From: Pseudomonas luteola NBRC 103146
GTDB lineage: Bacteria; Pseudomonadota; Gammaproteobacteria; Pseudomonadales; Pseudomonadaceae
Length of the DNA: 64,000 bases
Reading direction: 5' to 3'
NCBI RefSeq assembly: GCF_002091675.1
Contig: NZ_BDAE01000012.1
Coordinates: 86,317 to 150,316, forward strand
The notes below the pieces were generated by a model, which saw only the letters and a program-made list of their open reading frames with translations, made no database searches and was not told the origin of the DNA. The position numbers were made by a program, and so were the translations under genes. Below, in pieces: positions 8,677 through 18,169 of the stretch (the stretch's first letter is position 1; each line of letters opens with the position of its first letter).

Positions 8677-8922
8677 GTCATTGCAGCACTTTGATCAAGC
8701 GCACCTGGGTAGCCGCGTGGAAAAGGCTGATCCATATCAACGAACTCTGGCATTTCCGTATCCAGACTGTACGCTGTGCTTTGCAGCCAGCCAATAATCT
8801 ATTTACATTTTTTTCACGAAAATTTCACGACGTGATCATGTCTAGCGATAAGGTCTGCCTGTTGTATCAGGGAGCAGTTTGGGTTCGGGTGGTGAAGTGA
8901 ACTGAAAGGGAGCAAACAAGGT

Positions 8923-9171
8923 ATGAGTCACTTTATTAGCAATACGTACGAGCTTTTAAAGGAGCCGGCCGGCCGGCTGATACTAGAGTCCCTGCAAAGC
9001 GTTGAAAGTTATGGTCGCTCCTGGCGCCTCGATAAGGGCTCGGTGTATGGAAATCGCCTGTCTACCCTGTTTTCTGCAAGCAAACCAGACGGCCAGGGCC
9101 GTGATCGGTTGATGGTCGTTGCCGTGGAGACCCCGACGTGCGACTGGACGGTTAGCTACCAGCTCTTTTAA
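8923..9171 (+). CDS. Hypothetical protein, 82 residues
   Basis: An 82-residue protein with GGGAG about 10 bases before the ATG at 8923. It has no signal peptide or membrane helix; the C-terminal half (DRLMVVAVETPTCDWTVSYQLF) looks like alternating beta-strands. No family recognised. Stand-alone, followed by a long gene-free stretch. Confidence 0.55.
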   Translation: MSHFISNTYELLKEPAGRLILESLQSVESYGRSWRLDKGSVYGNRLSTLFSASKPDGQGRDRLMVVAVETPTCDWTVSYQLF

Positions 9172-9834
9172 CGCTATTTTGCCCGAACGCAGGCCAATTC
9201 TCTGATACGCGACGCGTACCACGCTTTTGGGCGCCTGTCTTGCCCTGTTTATTACCTAATAGGTGGCTGAAAAGGAAAGCTCTTTTATGGGCTGGTATTA
9301 TCAAACAAATTACAATAAGGCTTGGAGATGTGTTTGTGCAGGAGGCCTAACGGCGACGTTTCTTAAACGGCTTGCAGCTAACTAGGGGGTGCCTGGCGTC
9401 TGAGCGGTACTTTCAGCGCCTTTTGAGGGAGCGGGCCGTAAGTCCCACAGGTGCGCGATATACGTATCGATTCGTCAGGACGATCCGTCTGCTGCGCTCC
9501 AGCCTCGCACGCATAATGTACCTGCAAACGCTACCCCTCCCCCTTTTGCCCGATCAAACCCGTAACCTCCACATAAGTGATACCTGCTTGGTATGGCGGC
9601 TCGGCAGTAAGACGCAAAACGGTACGTCACGCTACACATTAGTAGATGAGCCCGCTGCACAACATCACGTCGTTGCGGACGATTTGGATGCTGTCAACGC
9701 GGGTCGGCAGCCAGGATCAAGTCCCATGGCAGCCAGGAACAATTCTTGCCACCCGAACGCTGCATTAATAGAGGCATGAGCTTGCTAGCGTGGCTCAAAC
9801 GGTCACTTTTATTTTCGTTCGTCCAGGCAGTCCC
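9172..9834. other. Long intergenic region before the FAD oxidoreductase
   Basis: About 660 bases with no convincing gene. A 135-codon frame at 9372-9779 has an unprotein-like composition and no good start. A 32-codon frame at 9287-9385 (MGWYYQTNYNKAWRC) has an AAGGAAA sequence upstream and might be a small peptide, but nothing else supports it. I see no terminator or operator I can name. Confidence 0.5.
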
Positions 9835-11133
9835 ATGATTACAATAGAAACGCCTACCTATTACACCGCTACCAAGAAATACAATCTGAGCTTCCCAACG
9901 CTCGATGCGGACATCGAAGCCGACGTCGTTGTGATCGGAGGCGGCTTTTCAGGAATCAATACCGCTCTTGAGCTAGCCGAGAAAGGCATCACCAATATCG
10001 TGGTGCTCGAAGGTCGTTACCTGGGCTTTGGCGGCACGGGCCGTAATGGCGGACAGATCATGGCGGGTATTGGTCATGACCTGGACAAGATCAAGAACCA
10101 AGTAGGTGAAGACGGCCTCAAGACTATTTTCGAGATCAGTGACAAAGGCGCTGACATCATCAAGGGCCGGATTCAGAAATACAATATCGATGCGGACTTC
10201 CATCATGGCTACGGCTATATGGGCTTTAACGCACGCCAGGAAAAGACACTACGCACCTGGGAGAAAGAGTTCAAATCACTGAACTCCGGCCACGAGATTG
10301 CCTTGCTGACAGGCTCGGAAGTCCGCCGCATCATTGGATCGGAAGCCTACACCAGCGCCCTGTTGCACATGGGCGGCGGTCATGTTCATTCACTCAACCT
10401 GCTATTGGGCGAGGCCAAGGCGCTAGCCAGCTATGGCGTCAAGATCTTCGAGCACAGCCCTGCCCTTGCCGTTGAGTATGGTGAGCGGATCACTGTGCGC
10501 ACCGGGCAGGGCTCTGTCAGGGCAAGCAAGCTGCTTTGGGCATGCGACAGCTTCCTCAACAAGCTGGAGCCGGAACTCCATACCAAAACGATCAACACCT
10601 ATGCGTTCCAGATCATGACCGAGCCGCTCTCGGATGAATTGATCGAACGCATCAGCCCAATCCGTGGGGCCTACAGCGATATCCGCCCGGTCATTGACTA
10701 TTACCGCGTTACGGCCGAGAACCGGTTGCTATTTGGCGCTGCTACGCCTTATCTCGACTATATCCCCAAAGACCTGAAGGCCTGGAACCGCAACCTGATG
10801 CTCAAGATCTTCCCATACCTCAAGGACGTGAAGATCGATCTGGCCTGGGGTGGCCCGATGGCATGCGGTGCCAACTTGTTTCCACAGATCGGCACCTTGT
10901 CCGGCCGGCCCAATGCGTTCTACGTACAGGGCTATTCAGGCTTCGGCGTAACGCCAAGCCACATTATTTGCAAGGTTCTGGCTGAGGGCATGAGCGAGGG
11001 TTCTGCCCGCTACGACCTGATCAGCTCGGTTCGCCATAGCAACATCATAGGCAAGGATCATTTCCGCCCGGTTATCTGCAGCCTGGGCAAGATCATGCAT
11101 CAGAGCGCCGGCTACATGACAGGCCGCCGCTGA
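9835..11133 (+). CDS. FAD-dependent oxidoreductase (DAO family, gamma-glutamylputrescine oxidase-like)
   Basis: About 432 residues. The N-terminus carries the dinucleotide-binding motif DVVVIGGGFSGINTALELAEKG (about residues 30-51) and the GGTGRNGGQ segment typical of PuuB/OrdL-type DAO enzymes, which oxidise primary or secondary amines with O2. The C-terminus has the conserved YVQGYSGFGVTPSH segment. I prefer the ATG at 9835; an upstream GTG at 9790 would add 15 residues. A cupin gene follows 29 bases downstream and a LuxR gene after that, suggesting one transcript. With MoaF, amidase and the hpa genes nearby, an aromatic amine substrate is plausible but unproven. Confidence 0.85.
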   Translation: MITIETPTYYTATKKYNLSFPTLDADIEADVVVIGGGFSGINTALELAEKGITNIVVLEGRYLGFGGTGRNGGQIMAGIGHDLDKIKNQVGEDGLKTIFEISDKGADIIKGRIQKYNIDADFHHGYGYMGFNARQEKTLRTWEKEFKSLNSGHEIALLTGSEVRRIIGSEAYTSALLHMGGGHVHSLNLLLGEAKALASYGVKIFEHSPALAVEYGERITVRTGQGSVRASKLLWACDSFLNKLEPELHTKTINTYAFQIMTEPLSDELIERISPIRGAYSDIRPVIDYYRVTAENRLLFGAATPYLDYIPKDLKAWNRNLMLKIFPYLKDVKIDLAWGGPMACGANLFPQIGTLSGRPNAFYVQGYSGFGVTPSHIICKVLAEGMSEGSARYDLISSVRHSNIIGKDHFRPVICSLGKIMHQSAGYMTGRR

Positions 11134-11162
11134 TATTTCCCCTTAACGAAAAGGACCATTTC

Positions 11163-11528
11163 ATGTCGTTATTCACTGTTAAACAAGGCACCGCACTGAC
11201 CGATCTTGAAGCCTGGGGCACCGTGGCGGATCTGGGTTCGGAAATCCTGGAAGGCGACGGCAAGTGCTTTGGCAAAATGACCTTTGGTGCGCCGACCGAT
11301 CCGGTCAGCTCTGCTTATTTTGGTACCACTAAAAGCAAGTTCCGAATGGTGTACCCGTTCAATGAGCAGGCAACGGTTGTTTATGGTGAGGTCATCCTAA
11401 CTGACGAATCCACAGGCAAAAGTACCCATTACAAGACCGGAGATAGCTGGTCTGTCACCAAGGGCACACCTGTCCTGTGGGAAGTCGTCAGTGATGGGTT
11501 TGTCAAACACTACCTCGCGGCTGCATAA
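11163..11528 (+). CDS. Cupin-domain protein (DUF861/cupin_3 type)
   Basis: A 121-residue single-domain cupin. The segment MVYPFNEQATVVYGEVILTDESTG (from about residue 62) and KTGDSWSVTKGTPVLWEV (near 92) fit the DUF861/cupin_3 fold seen in small proteins next to amine-oxidising flavoenzymes. Metal ligands are not obvious, so it may be a binding or scaffold protein and not an enzyme. AAAGGA precedes the ATG. It lies directly behind the FAD oxidoreductase and probably acts in the same pathway. Confidence 0.8.
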   Translation: MSLFTVKQGTALTDLEAWGTVADLGSEILEGDGKCFGKMTFGAPTDPVSSAYFGTTKSKFRMVYPFNEQATVVYGEVILTDESTGKSTHYKTGDSWSVTKGTPVLWEVVSDGFVKHYLAAA

Positions 11529-11552
11529 ATCAGAGCCAGGCAGACCTTCGTC

Positions 11553-12218
11553 ATGATGCCGGCCACTGAAGGCAAACAGCGATGCCTACAGGCGGTAACG
11601 CGAATCGTACCGGCTTCCTCTGCCGTGCTCTATCAGGTAAATCAGCAGCTTGAGGCTCACCACTACGAGCTGCTGACTATGACGCCTCAGGTACATCAGT
11701 GCTACCTGGACGTCTACCGCGAATTTGATCCGTTGCGGCCCATCTGCTGTCACGAACTGGGATTGGCAGTCGTTCCCCTCAGCGTGGCAGCGACTCGGCA
11801 AGAAGCACATCGCTCGCGCCGATACGCCACCTTTCTCGATACCTACTCCATTTGCGATGTCATCGAAATCCTGACCTATCAGGCCGGACGGCCGGCATTT
11901 GGTATCTCGCTTCTGCGCACACGGGCACTAGGCGCATTTACAGCCGAAGAGATAGAGCGGCTGACAGGCCTGCAAAGTCTACTGGAGCTTACGCTGCCGT
12001 TGGCCTTCATCCATGAACCTGGCGAGACAGCCCGCCTGACCGGCCTGACGCCTCGAGAGCAGGACATTGCGTTGGCACTCAAGGATGGCCTGAGCAACAA
12101 GGCGCTGGCGCGGCATCTGGATATGGGACTACCGACCGTTAAAACGCACCTGAATAACCTGTATCGCAAGTTCAACGTCACGAACCGCACTGAATTGATC
12201 CGGCACCTGTTTCTGTGA
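11553..12218 (+). CDS. LuxR-family transcriptional regulator
   Basis: 221 residues. The C-terminal 55 residues form a LuxR/FixJ helix-turn-helix (LTPREQDIALALKDGLSNKALARHL, then LPTVKTHLNNLYRKFNV). The N-terminal 150 residues are a sensory domain without the phospho-acceptor pattern of response regulators. The start is MM at 11553/11556. It follows the cupin gene by 24 bases and probably controls the FAD oxidoreductase-cupin unit or the MoaF-SDR genes downstream. It resembles in layout the LuxR protein at 45732, which also sits next to uptake and hydrolysis genes. Confidence 0.88.
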   Translation: MMPATEGKQRCLQAVTRIVPASSAVLYQVNQQLEAHHYELLTMTPQVHQCYLDVYREFDPLRPICCHELGLAVVPLSVAATRQEAHRSRRYATFLDTYSICDVIEILTYQAGRPAFGISLLRTRALGAFTAEEIERLTGLQSLLELTLPLAFIHEPGETARLTGLTPREQDIALALKDGLSNKALARHLDMGLPTVKTHLNNLYRKFNVTNRTELIRHLFL

Positions 12219-12309
12219 GCGTTCTCCTGCCGACCTCAACCATCTGGTTGATACCGGGCGCCAGGCCGCTGGTGGATGATGACCTCACCTATCAAACGGA
12301 GTGTATGAC

Positions 12310-13149
12310 ATGACCCAACAACAGGACTGGATCACCGTAGGCGCACTGGCCGATGGCTTCTACCTCGACAACTACACGTTGCCTGTCTCGAACGACCTCA
12401 ACGGCAGGACGCTGGTGCTCGACGGCCCGTCCGGCGAATCCATTACCTACCGCTTCAGCCAAAATGCGGTTGGCTGGTCCTCTGCAGACCATTCGACATC
12501 TCACGAGGCGGCCTCTCGTGTCACTTCCATCCGGGAAGGGATCTACCTGATCGACTTCCTTCAGCAGACCGACACCTCCACTGCCTCGATCAGCCTCGTG
12601 CTGGACGTGAAGCAAGGCGTTTTCACGCGGGTCTACGGGCAGCTCCCAACGCAGGATGATCAGCGCAGCGATCTGTTCAGGTGTGCCTTGTCGGGCCAGG
12701 ATCTGACGCCAGTCTCGGCGCAGTTCACTCATGGGACGATACAGGGCCTTTATTCAGGTACATCACCGTCGGAAGCGAATCACCCACATCAGCCGACCCA
12801 CGAACTGGTCGGCATCCGCAACTGCTACGCCTACAGTCCTCATGAGGTTTATGAACACATCTATCTCAACGAAAACCTCTACAGCTGGCATTGCCTGAGT
12901 GGCGTTGAACGTGGGCTGGCCGATACGGACCGCTGCCATTATTTCAAGCTGGAGAACGAGCTCTATCTGTTCGTATGGCGGGAAAAGATCATTCCTACGC
13001 TCGGGCTGGTGCTGATCGACCTGAAGCAACACCGCAGCGACGGAAAGATTTGCGGCCATACGGGTGATGATCTAGGGCAGTGGTCGAACTTCCCGGTTGG
13101 CTCATTCAGCAGAATCCTCAACACAACCGAGTACCCAGGCCATGAATGA
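12310..13149 (+). CDS. moaF: MoaF-family protein
   Basis: 279 residues with the two-part MoaF layout: an N-terminal lipocalin-like beta-barrel (about residues 10-110) and a C-terminal barrel with YSPHEVYEHIYLNENLYSW and KIIPTLGLVLIDLKQHRSDGK. The family is named after moaF of the Klebsiella monoamine regulon; database names that link it to molybdenum cofactor are misleading. Its biochemical function is not known. ACGGAG lies 10 bases before the ATG at 12310, which I prefer over the GTG at 12301. Its last codons overlap the start of an SDR gene, so the two are coupled. Confidence 0.8.
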   Translation: MTQQQDWITVGALADGFYLDNYTLPVSNDLNGRTLVLDGPSGESITYRFSQNAVGWSSADHSTSHEAASRVTSIREGIYLIDFLQQTDTSTASISLVLDVKQGVFTRVYGQLPTQDDQRSDLFRCALSGQDLTPVSAQFTHGTIQGLYSGTSPSEANHPHQPTHELVGIRNCYAYSPHEVYEHIYLNENLYSWHCLSGVERGLADTDRCHYFKLENELYLFVWREKIIPTLGLVLIDLKQHRSDGKICGHTGDDLGQWSNFPVGSFSRILNTTEYPGHE

Positions 13150-13927
13150 GGTGAAAACCTACGTAATCACCGGGGCCGGTAGCGGTATCGGTGAGGCATG
13201 CGCCTATCGCCTTGCCGATGAAGGCGCCCAGCTTGTACTCATTGGTCGCCGTCGGGAACCGCTGGAGGAGGTAGCCGCTCGTACAGGTGGGCTGGTACTG
13301 ACGGGTAATGCGGCCAGCAGTGCGGATTGGGAGACGTTCATCCCTCGGATCATCGAGCGCTTCGGCAGAATCGATGGCCTTGTGGCGTCAGCGGGCGGTC
13401 TGGGCCAGGGCACCGCACTTGAGACCAGCGACACCCGATGGCAGCAGGCGATGCAAAGCAATCTGGACACCGCTTTCTACAGCGTCAGGGCGTGCCTGCC
13501 CTCACTGATCGAGCGACGGGGCGCTGTCGTGCTGCTGGGCTCTATCGCTTCGCTGGCCGCAGGAGGGGGAGTTTGCAGCTATACCACCGCCAAACATGCC
13601 TTGATCGGCTTGACCCGCTCACTCGCCAAGGATTATGGCCCTGCCGGCGTCCGCGTCAATGCGGTCTGCCCAGGTTGGGTGAAAACGCCGATGGCCGACG
13701 AAGAGATGCAGCCGCTGATGCAGCATTACGGCGAAAGTCTTGAGGCGGCGTATAGCCGGGTAACCCGCGATGTCCCTCTTCGCCGCCCCGCCACATCAGC
13801 GGAGATCGCTGAAGTCTGCCGGTTTCTGCTTTCTCCTGAAGCCTCGATCATCACAGGCGCTTCAATCGTGGCGGACGGTGGATCCAGCATCGTCGATGTG
13901 CCCACGCTTGCCTACGAGCACCTGTAA
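13142..13927 (+). CDS. Short-chain dehydrogenase/reductase
   Basis: About 261 residues. It has the NAD(P)-binding TGAGSGIG motif near residue 10, the SAGG segment near 85 and the catalytic YTTAK motif with an upstream Ser (LGSIASLAAGG). It closes with a typical ITGASIVADGG C-terminus. The ATG at 13142 overlaps the moaF stop, so it is translated from the same message. SDRs of this type oxidise or reduce secondary alcohols and ketones. With MoaF it forms a pair resembling a moaEF-type unit, pointing to amine catabolism. The substrate is unknown. Confidence 0.88.
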   Translation: MNEVKTYVITGAGSGIGEACAYRLADEGAQLVLIGRRREPLEEVAARTGGLVLTGNAASSADWETFIPRIIERFGRIDGLVASAGGLGQGTALETSDTRWQQAMQSNLDTAFYSVRACLPSLIERRGAVVLLGSIASLAAGGGVCSYTTAKHALIGLTRSLAKDYGPAGVRVNAVCPGWVKTPMADEEMQPLMQHYGESLEAAYSRVTRDVPLRRPATSAEIAEVCRFLLSPEASIITGASIVADGGSSIVDVPTLAYEHL

Positions 13928-14011
13928 GGCCAGCCACGCCAGCGCAACAGCCAACGTAAACACAGGCCCAGTGGCGGACCTACTTTCATTCGACATAACC
14001 GCAGGAGCAGG

Positions 14012-14815
14012 ATGATGCAGGATCAGACATCAGCAGGATCGATACACGACTTTACCGGCAAGGTCGTTCTCGTCACCGGGGGCGGCCAAGGCATCGGGCG
14101 AGGAATTGTCGAGCACTTTGCCGGAGCTGGCGCACAGGTCGTCATTGCCGACCTCAATGCGGAGAACGCAGCAGCGGTCGCGCAGGGATTGCAAAAGGAA
14201 GGAAGACACGTGACCGCCCATCCGGTAGACCTGGCCGAGCGCGATCAGATCAGGACACTCATGGAAACCGTCAAGCAAATCTACGGCCGGCTGGATGCCC
14301 TGGTACACAACGCCGGCTACTTTCCACTAACTCCGTTCGCCGATATTACACCTGAAGTGCTGGAGCGTACCCTGGCCGTCAATCTGTCATCCCTGTTCTG
14401 GCTGACGCAGCAGGCATTGCCACTGTTCCGGCTACAGGGCAAGGGATGTGTACTGGTTACGTCTTCTGTTACAGGACCTCGAGTCGCTTATCCCGGACTC
14501 TGTCATTACGCGGCGGCCAAGGCCGGCGTGAACGGATTCGTTCGTAATGCCGCCCTGGAACTGGCACCTCATAACGTTCGGGTGAATGGCATCGAGCCGG
14601 GGATGATCCAGACACCTGCCATGGACAACTTGGGCGACAGCGACGTCACCCGACAGATCAGGGCCAGTATCCCGCTCGGGCGTCTTGGTCAGCCGTCCGA
14701 CATTGCCAGTGCGATGCTGTTTCTGGCCTCAGAGGCCGCCTCGTTCATTACAGGGCAGACGCTGGTCGTTGACGGTGGCATGACGCTGCCTGAATCCAAG
14801 ATGGCCCTGGTGTGA
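14012..14815 (+). CDS. Short-chain dehydrogenase/reductase (UcpA-like)
   Basis: 267 residues, classical SDR: TGGGQGIGRG near residue 25, NAGYFPL near 95, catalytic Ser in VTSSVTGPR and the YAAAKAG motif near 170, and ITGQTLVVDGG near the end. The first MM pair (14012/14015) follows AGGAG. It is the second SDR on this strand, 84 bases after the first, and probably belongs to the same transcript. Two consecutive SDRs suggest oxidation of a side-chain hydroxyl, as in beta-hydroxylated phenethylamines, but this is a guess from context. Confidence 0.88.
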   Translation: MMQDQTSAGSIHDFTGKVVLVTGGGQGIGRGIVEHFAGAGAQVVIADLNAENAAAVAQGLQKEGRHVTAHPVDLAERDQIRTLMETVKQIYGRLDALVHNAGYFPLTPFADITPEVLERTLAVNLSSLFWLTQQALPLFRLQGKGCVLVTSSVTGPRVAYPGLCHYAAAKAGVNGFVRNAALELAPHNVRVNGIEPGMIQTPAMDNLGDSDVTRQIRASIPLGRLGQPSDIASAMLFLASEAASFITGQTLVVDGGMTLPESKMALV

Positions 14816-14927
14816 ACGCGCTACCAAATAGCCATTTTTGGCACATCTACATCTGAATGGTACGTTGAGGAACAGAACTTGCCTCAGTACGCAGGAAAGG
14901 CCTTTAACGAGCAGAAAGGTTTCCAAA

Positions 14928-15932
14928 ATGCACCAAGACATCAAGGCTGCGTTACCGGTAAAGGCTCGAATGCATCACACCCATACTCAGGACGTATCGG
15001 AGCACTCCCACGCCATGACAGGCTGGGCATTGCATTATGACCAGGTCTCGTCTGGACGCTTCGAGGGCGAACTGATCGATATCCAGCTGGACTGGATGCA
15101 TCTGACCCGCGATCGGTGCAATCAGGCATTGCGCAAGAACGGCTCGGCATGGTCAGGTGCGATTGCATTCAGCCTGCCCCTCAACGAAGCGTGCGAGCTT
15201 CATTGCGCCGGACACTCGTTGAGAGAAGCCAGCCTGTTGGTCGCCCGCGGCGCTCACCTGCCAGAGTTGCAGACGCCTGCCAATCTCGACCTGCTATGCA
15301 TCACCGTTGCAGAGGCCGAGCTGCTTCCCATACTAGAGCAGCAACAGAGCCCGTTCACACTTGACGACTTGCCGAAGTGTTACCGTCTCCGCCCCCATCA
15401 GCGTTACAGCGAGTTCGTCAGGTTGCTTGACGACATCGCAAATACGCAAAGCCAGAGTCAAGGCCTCTTGAGGCACGAGGCTATCCGAAACGGTATCCGG
15501 GAAACCGTTCTGTTGCACCTTCTGGATCTGCTCGATGCTGGCGAAGAGGTTCCGGCACTGACTCCCACAGCCCGCAAGCGGATGGTAGACCGAGCCCGCG
15601 AGTATGCGCTTTCGTGTCAGGAAACGCCGCCTTCGATTTTGGAACTCTGTAACCGCATCGGCGCCAGCCGACGCAAACTGCAGTACTGTTTTCAGGAGGC
15701 GTTGGGCGTCAACCCGACCACTTATCTGCGTACGCTGCGCCTGAATGCGGCGCACCGTGCGCTTTGTCACAGTGACGGCACGGTTTCGGTGCAGGACGTA
15801 GCAGCCCAATGGGGCTTTTGGCACCTGAGCCGCTTTGCCAACGACTACGCCAAATTGTTTGGCGAAAAACCATCCGCCACTTTACGCCGTGTTCGTGAAG
15901 ACTATATGACCAGTTTTGCCAAATCCGGATAA
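14928..15932 (+). CDS. AraC-family transcriptional regulator (EutR-like)
   Basis: About 334 residues from the ATG at 14928 (AAAGG upstream); an upstream frame extension lacks a good start. The C-terminal about 100 residues hold two helix-turn-helix units, including ASRRKLQYCFQEALGVNPTTYL and VSVQDVAAQWGFWHLSRFANDY, which closely resemble EutR-type activators. The N-terminal region (HTQDVSEHSHAMTGWALHYDQV) also matches that subgroup. It lies between the SDR genes and the outer-membrane channel gene and is the likely activator of one or both units. The effector is presumably a pathway amine. Confidence 0.88.
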   Translation: MHQDIKAALPVKARMHHTHTQDVSEHSHAMTGWALHYDQVSSGRFEGELIDIQLDWMHLTRDRCNQALRKNGSAWSGAIAFSLPLNEACELHCAGHSLREASLLVARGAHLPELQTPANLDLLCITVAEAELLPILEQQQSPFTLDDLPKCYRLRPHQRYSEFVRLLDDIANTQSQSQGLLRHEAIRNGIRETVLLHLLDLLDAGEEVPALTPTARKRMVDRAREYALSCQETPPSILELCNRIGASRRKLQYCFQEALGVNPTTYLRTLRLNAAHRALCHSDGTVSVQDVAAQWGFWHLSRFANDYAKLFGEKPSATLRRVREDYMTSFAKSG

Positions 15933-15959
15933 CAACCCTCGCTTGACCTCCCCCACCCT

Positions 15960-15972
15960 AAGAAAAAACAAA
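15960..15972 (+). promoter_or_regulatory. A-rich Hfq/Crc motif before the outer-membrane channel gene
   Basis: AAGAAAAAACAAA lies directly before GGGAGAGG, the ribosome-binding site of the gene at 15986. It fits the AANAANAA pattern bound by Hfq/Crc in Pseudomonas catabolite repression. Regulation is inferred. Confidence 0.45.
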
Positions 15973-15985
15973 GGGAGAGGTTTCG

Positions 15986-16915
15986 ATGTACGAAGCATAC
16001 AAGATCACAACAATTAGCTCCGTATTGTTAGCCACTTTATTTCTGACTCATCCCGTCCAGGCGACTGAAGGCGGAGCCCCTACAACAGCCTTTGGTGTCT
16101 ATGATTTTGGCGCCGGGTTCACACCGCCACCGTCGCCAACAGGCACCGTTGGCCTGCGTACCAACTACTACTGGGCCAATACTGTCAAAGACCGCCACGG
16201 CCGAGACAACGGGACTGATTTTTCCCTTGGCGTCCTCTCACTCGGCCTGGCTTATATCCGCATGACCGATACCGAACTGCTGGGTGCAAAATACGGGTTT
16301 GGTGTGATCGCGCCTTTTTTTGACATGGACGCTGATCTCAAGGTCAAGGTGGGCGGCACCACCGTCTTTTCGGACAGCACTCACGTATTCCGGCAGGCGG
16401 ACCTGCAGGTGTTGCCACTGATTCTACAATGGACGCCCTCACGTAACCTTGGTATCAACGCGCAGTTCCAGATTCAGGCACCTACCGGCGATTACGACAA
16501 GAACCGTCTGGTCAGCCCCGGCCTCAACCACTGGACGTTTTCACCTATCGTCAATGCCACCTATATCAGTGATTCAGGATTCGAGGTGTCATCCAGCTTC
16601 GAGCTGGACGTGAACACCCGTAACCATTCTACGGATTACAAGAGCGGAACTGAGTACCGCCACGAGTTCGCAGTGGGCCAGCATTTCGGGCCTTGGACAG
16701 CCGGTATTGGCGGTTACTACTACCGCCAGCTCAGCGACGATGACGCACCCAACCTTACCTACGGCAACCGCGCCCGGGTACTGGCTATCGGACCTGCAGT
16801 GAGCTTTTTCCAGCCGGGGCTGCCACCTGTCTGGGTGCATGCTTACAAGGAATTCGACGCCCGTAACCGTACCGAGGGTTATGCCGTCGCCGTACGTTTT
16901 TCCCACAGTTTCTGA
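15986..16915 (+). CDS. SphA / Phenol_MetA_deg family outer-membrane channel
   Basis: 309 residues with a signal peptide (cleavage after about residue 26, HPVQA-TEGGA), then alternating beta-strand pattern ending in aromatic residues and a C-terminal phenylalanine (VAVRFSHSF), as expected for an outer-membrane barrel. It matches the Phenol_MetA_deg/SphA family, found beside catabolic genes for hydrophobic or aromatic compounds and thought to help their uptake. GGGAGAGG precedes the ATG, itself preceded by an A-rich motif. The MFS gene follows 9 bases later, so channel and carrier form an uptake unit. Confidence 0.85.
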   Translation: MYEAYKITTISSVLLATLFLTHPVQATEGGAPTTAFGVYDFGAGFTPPPSPTGTVGLRTNYYWANTVKDRHGRDNGTDFSLGVLSLGLAYIRMTDTELLGAKYGFGVIAPFFDMDADLKVKVGGTTVFSDSTHVFRQADLQVLPLILQWTPSRNLGINAQFQIQAPTGDYDKNRLVSPGLNHWTFSPIVNATYISDSGFEVSSSFELDVNTRNHSTDYKSGTEYRHEFAVGQHFGPWTAGIGGYYYRQLSDDDAPNLTYGNRARVLAIGPAVSFFQPGLPPVWVHAYKEFDARNRTEGYAVAVRFSHSF

Positions 16916-16924
16916 GGAATTACC

Positions 16925-18145
16925 ATGTCCCAGTCCTATCTAGAAGGCCGGCATACCGCTGGTCGCGCGCAGGGCGCTGTCCTCATGCTTGGTAGCAGCC
17001 TGACAATCATGGGCTCCGTGATGGTCGCGCCGGTTCTACCCAAGATTGCCGCAGAATTCGGGCCGGTAGAGCCCCAGACGGGTGTTCTCATCCCTTTGGC
17101 CATTACGGGGCCGGCGCTGGCCATTGCGCTTTGCGCACCGCTGGCTGGTTGGCTGGCCGACCGGCTCGGACGCAAACGTCTGCTGATTCTGGCGACACTG
17201 GTCTATGCACTTTGCGGCGCCGCACCTGCATTTTTGGACAGCCTGAAAGGAATTGTTGGTCTGCGACTGCTCTTTGGCTGTGCCGAGGCGGCAGTCATGA
17301 CTTGCTGCGTCACGCTCATCGCCGATTACTGGCATGGCGAACAACGCATGCGCTACGTAAACGGGCAAGTCATCACGATTGGTCTGGTAGGCTCGATCTT
17401 CTTTGCCATCGGTGGCGCACTGGGGGAACACTCCTGGCGAACACCGTTTCTGCTGTACCTGCTTCCCCTCCTGCTTGTCCCGGCCATGCTCAAGCTGCTC
17501 TGGGAGCCCGAGGTTCATCATGCCTGGGCAATGCATTCAACCGAGCCTGGGCAGTCCTCCCTTCCGCCGCTAATCATCAACTATCTATTGGTGTTCTTTG
17601 GCATGGTGCTGAGTTTCATCGTCCCAGTCCAAAGCCCCACCCTGCTGGTCGGGCTGGGGGTTACGTCCAGTACGCTGATCGGGCTGTGCGCAGGGCTGGG
17701 GCTTCTCACTTCACTGGGAGGCTCGCTGCTCTGGCCCTTCGTTCGTCGACGTGTAGGGCTCGCGGGGTGCAATGTGCTGCTGCTACTGCTCATGGCCAGC
17801 GGACTGTGGCTACTCATTACCGCCCACACCTATTACCAGGTTCTGCTCGCCGTGACGATTCACGGTCTGGGCGCCGGCATGCTGGTTCCCAATTCCACGG
17901 CACCGGTGATGAATGCCTTGAGCGCGACCGCCCGCGGCCGGGGACTCGGTATCTTCACCGCCTGCCTGTACCTGGGCCAGTTCTCAAGCCCACTGATCGT
18001 CATTGCTCTGCTTGGCCAAACCGGTGATCTGCACCATGCCATTGGCCTGCTTGCCGTCGCCAGCGTCATCACCGCCCTGGTGTGGGCGCTGCTCAGCTTC
18101 CTGCGCCGTGGAATCAACAACCCGGCCCGCTCCACCCATCCCTGA
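16925..18145 (+). CDS. MFS transporter
   Basis: 406 residues with about 12 predicted membrane helices. The cytoplasmic loop motif GWLADRLGRKRLLI (about residue 75) is the MFS signature. It belongs to the drug:proton-antiporter-like branch and not to the aromatic acid (AAHS) branch. It starts 9 bases after the outer-membrane channel gene and ends 24 bases before the amidase gene, so the three are almost certainly co-transcribed. A role in importing the amidase substrate is likely; export of a toxic intermediate is the alternative. Confidence 0.88.
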   Translation: MSQSYLEGRHTAGRAQGAVLMLGSSLTIMGSVMVAPVLPKIAAEFGPVEPQTGVLIPLAITGPALAIALCAPLAGWLADRLGRKRLLILATLVYALCGAAPAFLDSLKGIVGLRLLFGCAEAAVMTCCVTLIADYWHGEQRMRYVNGQVITIGLVGSIFFAIGGALGEHSWRTPFLLYLLPLLLVPAMLKLLWEPEVHHAWAMHSTEPGQSSLPPLIINYLLVFFGMVLSFIVPVQSPTLLVGLGVTSSTLIGLCAGLGLLTSLGGSLLWPFVRRRVGLAGCNVLLLLLMASGLWLLITAHTYYQVLLAVTIHGLGAGMLVPNSTAPVMNALSATARGRGLGIFTACLYLGQFSSPLIVIALLGQTGDLHHAIGLLAVASVITALVWALLSFLRRGINNPARSTHP

Positions 18146-18169
18146 ATTCAGTTACAAGGAGCTCCGCTT

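Noticed and set aside
8691..8900. 69-codon frame MIKRTWVAAWKRLIH
   Set aside because: No ribosome-binding site, spans the presumed promoter region of the hypothetical at 8923; composition not convincing.
9287..9385. 32-codon frame MGWYYQTNYNKAW with AAGGAAA upstream
   Set aside because: Possible small peptide, but length and lack of any other support do not justify calling a gene.
9372..9779. 135-codon frame before the FAD oxidoreductase
   Set aside because: Composition is unlike a protein, there is no good ribosome-binding site and no recognisable domain.
12301..13149. MoaF protein as a molybdenum cofactor biosynthesis enzyme
   Set aside because: The name comes from the monoamine (moa) regulon; no moaA-E cofactor genes are nearby.
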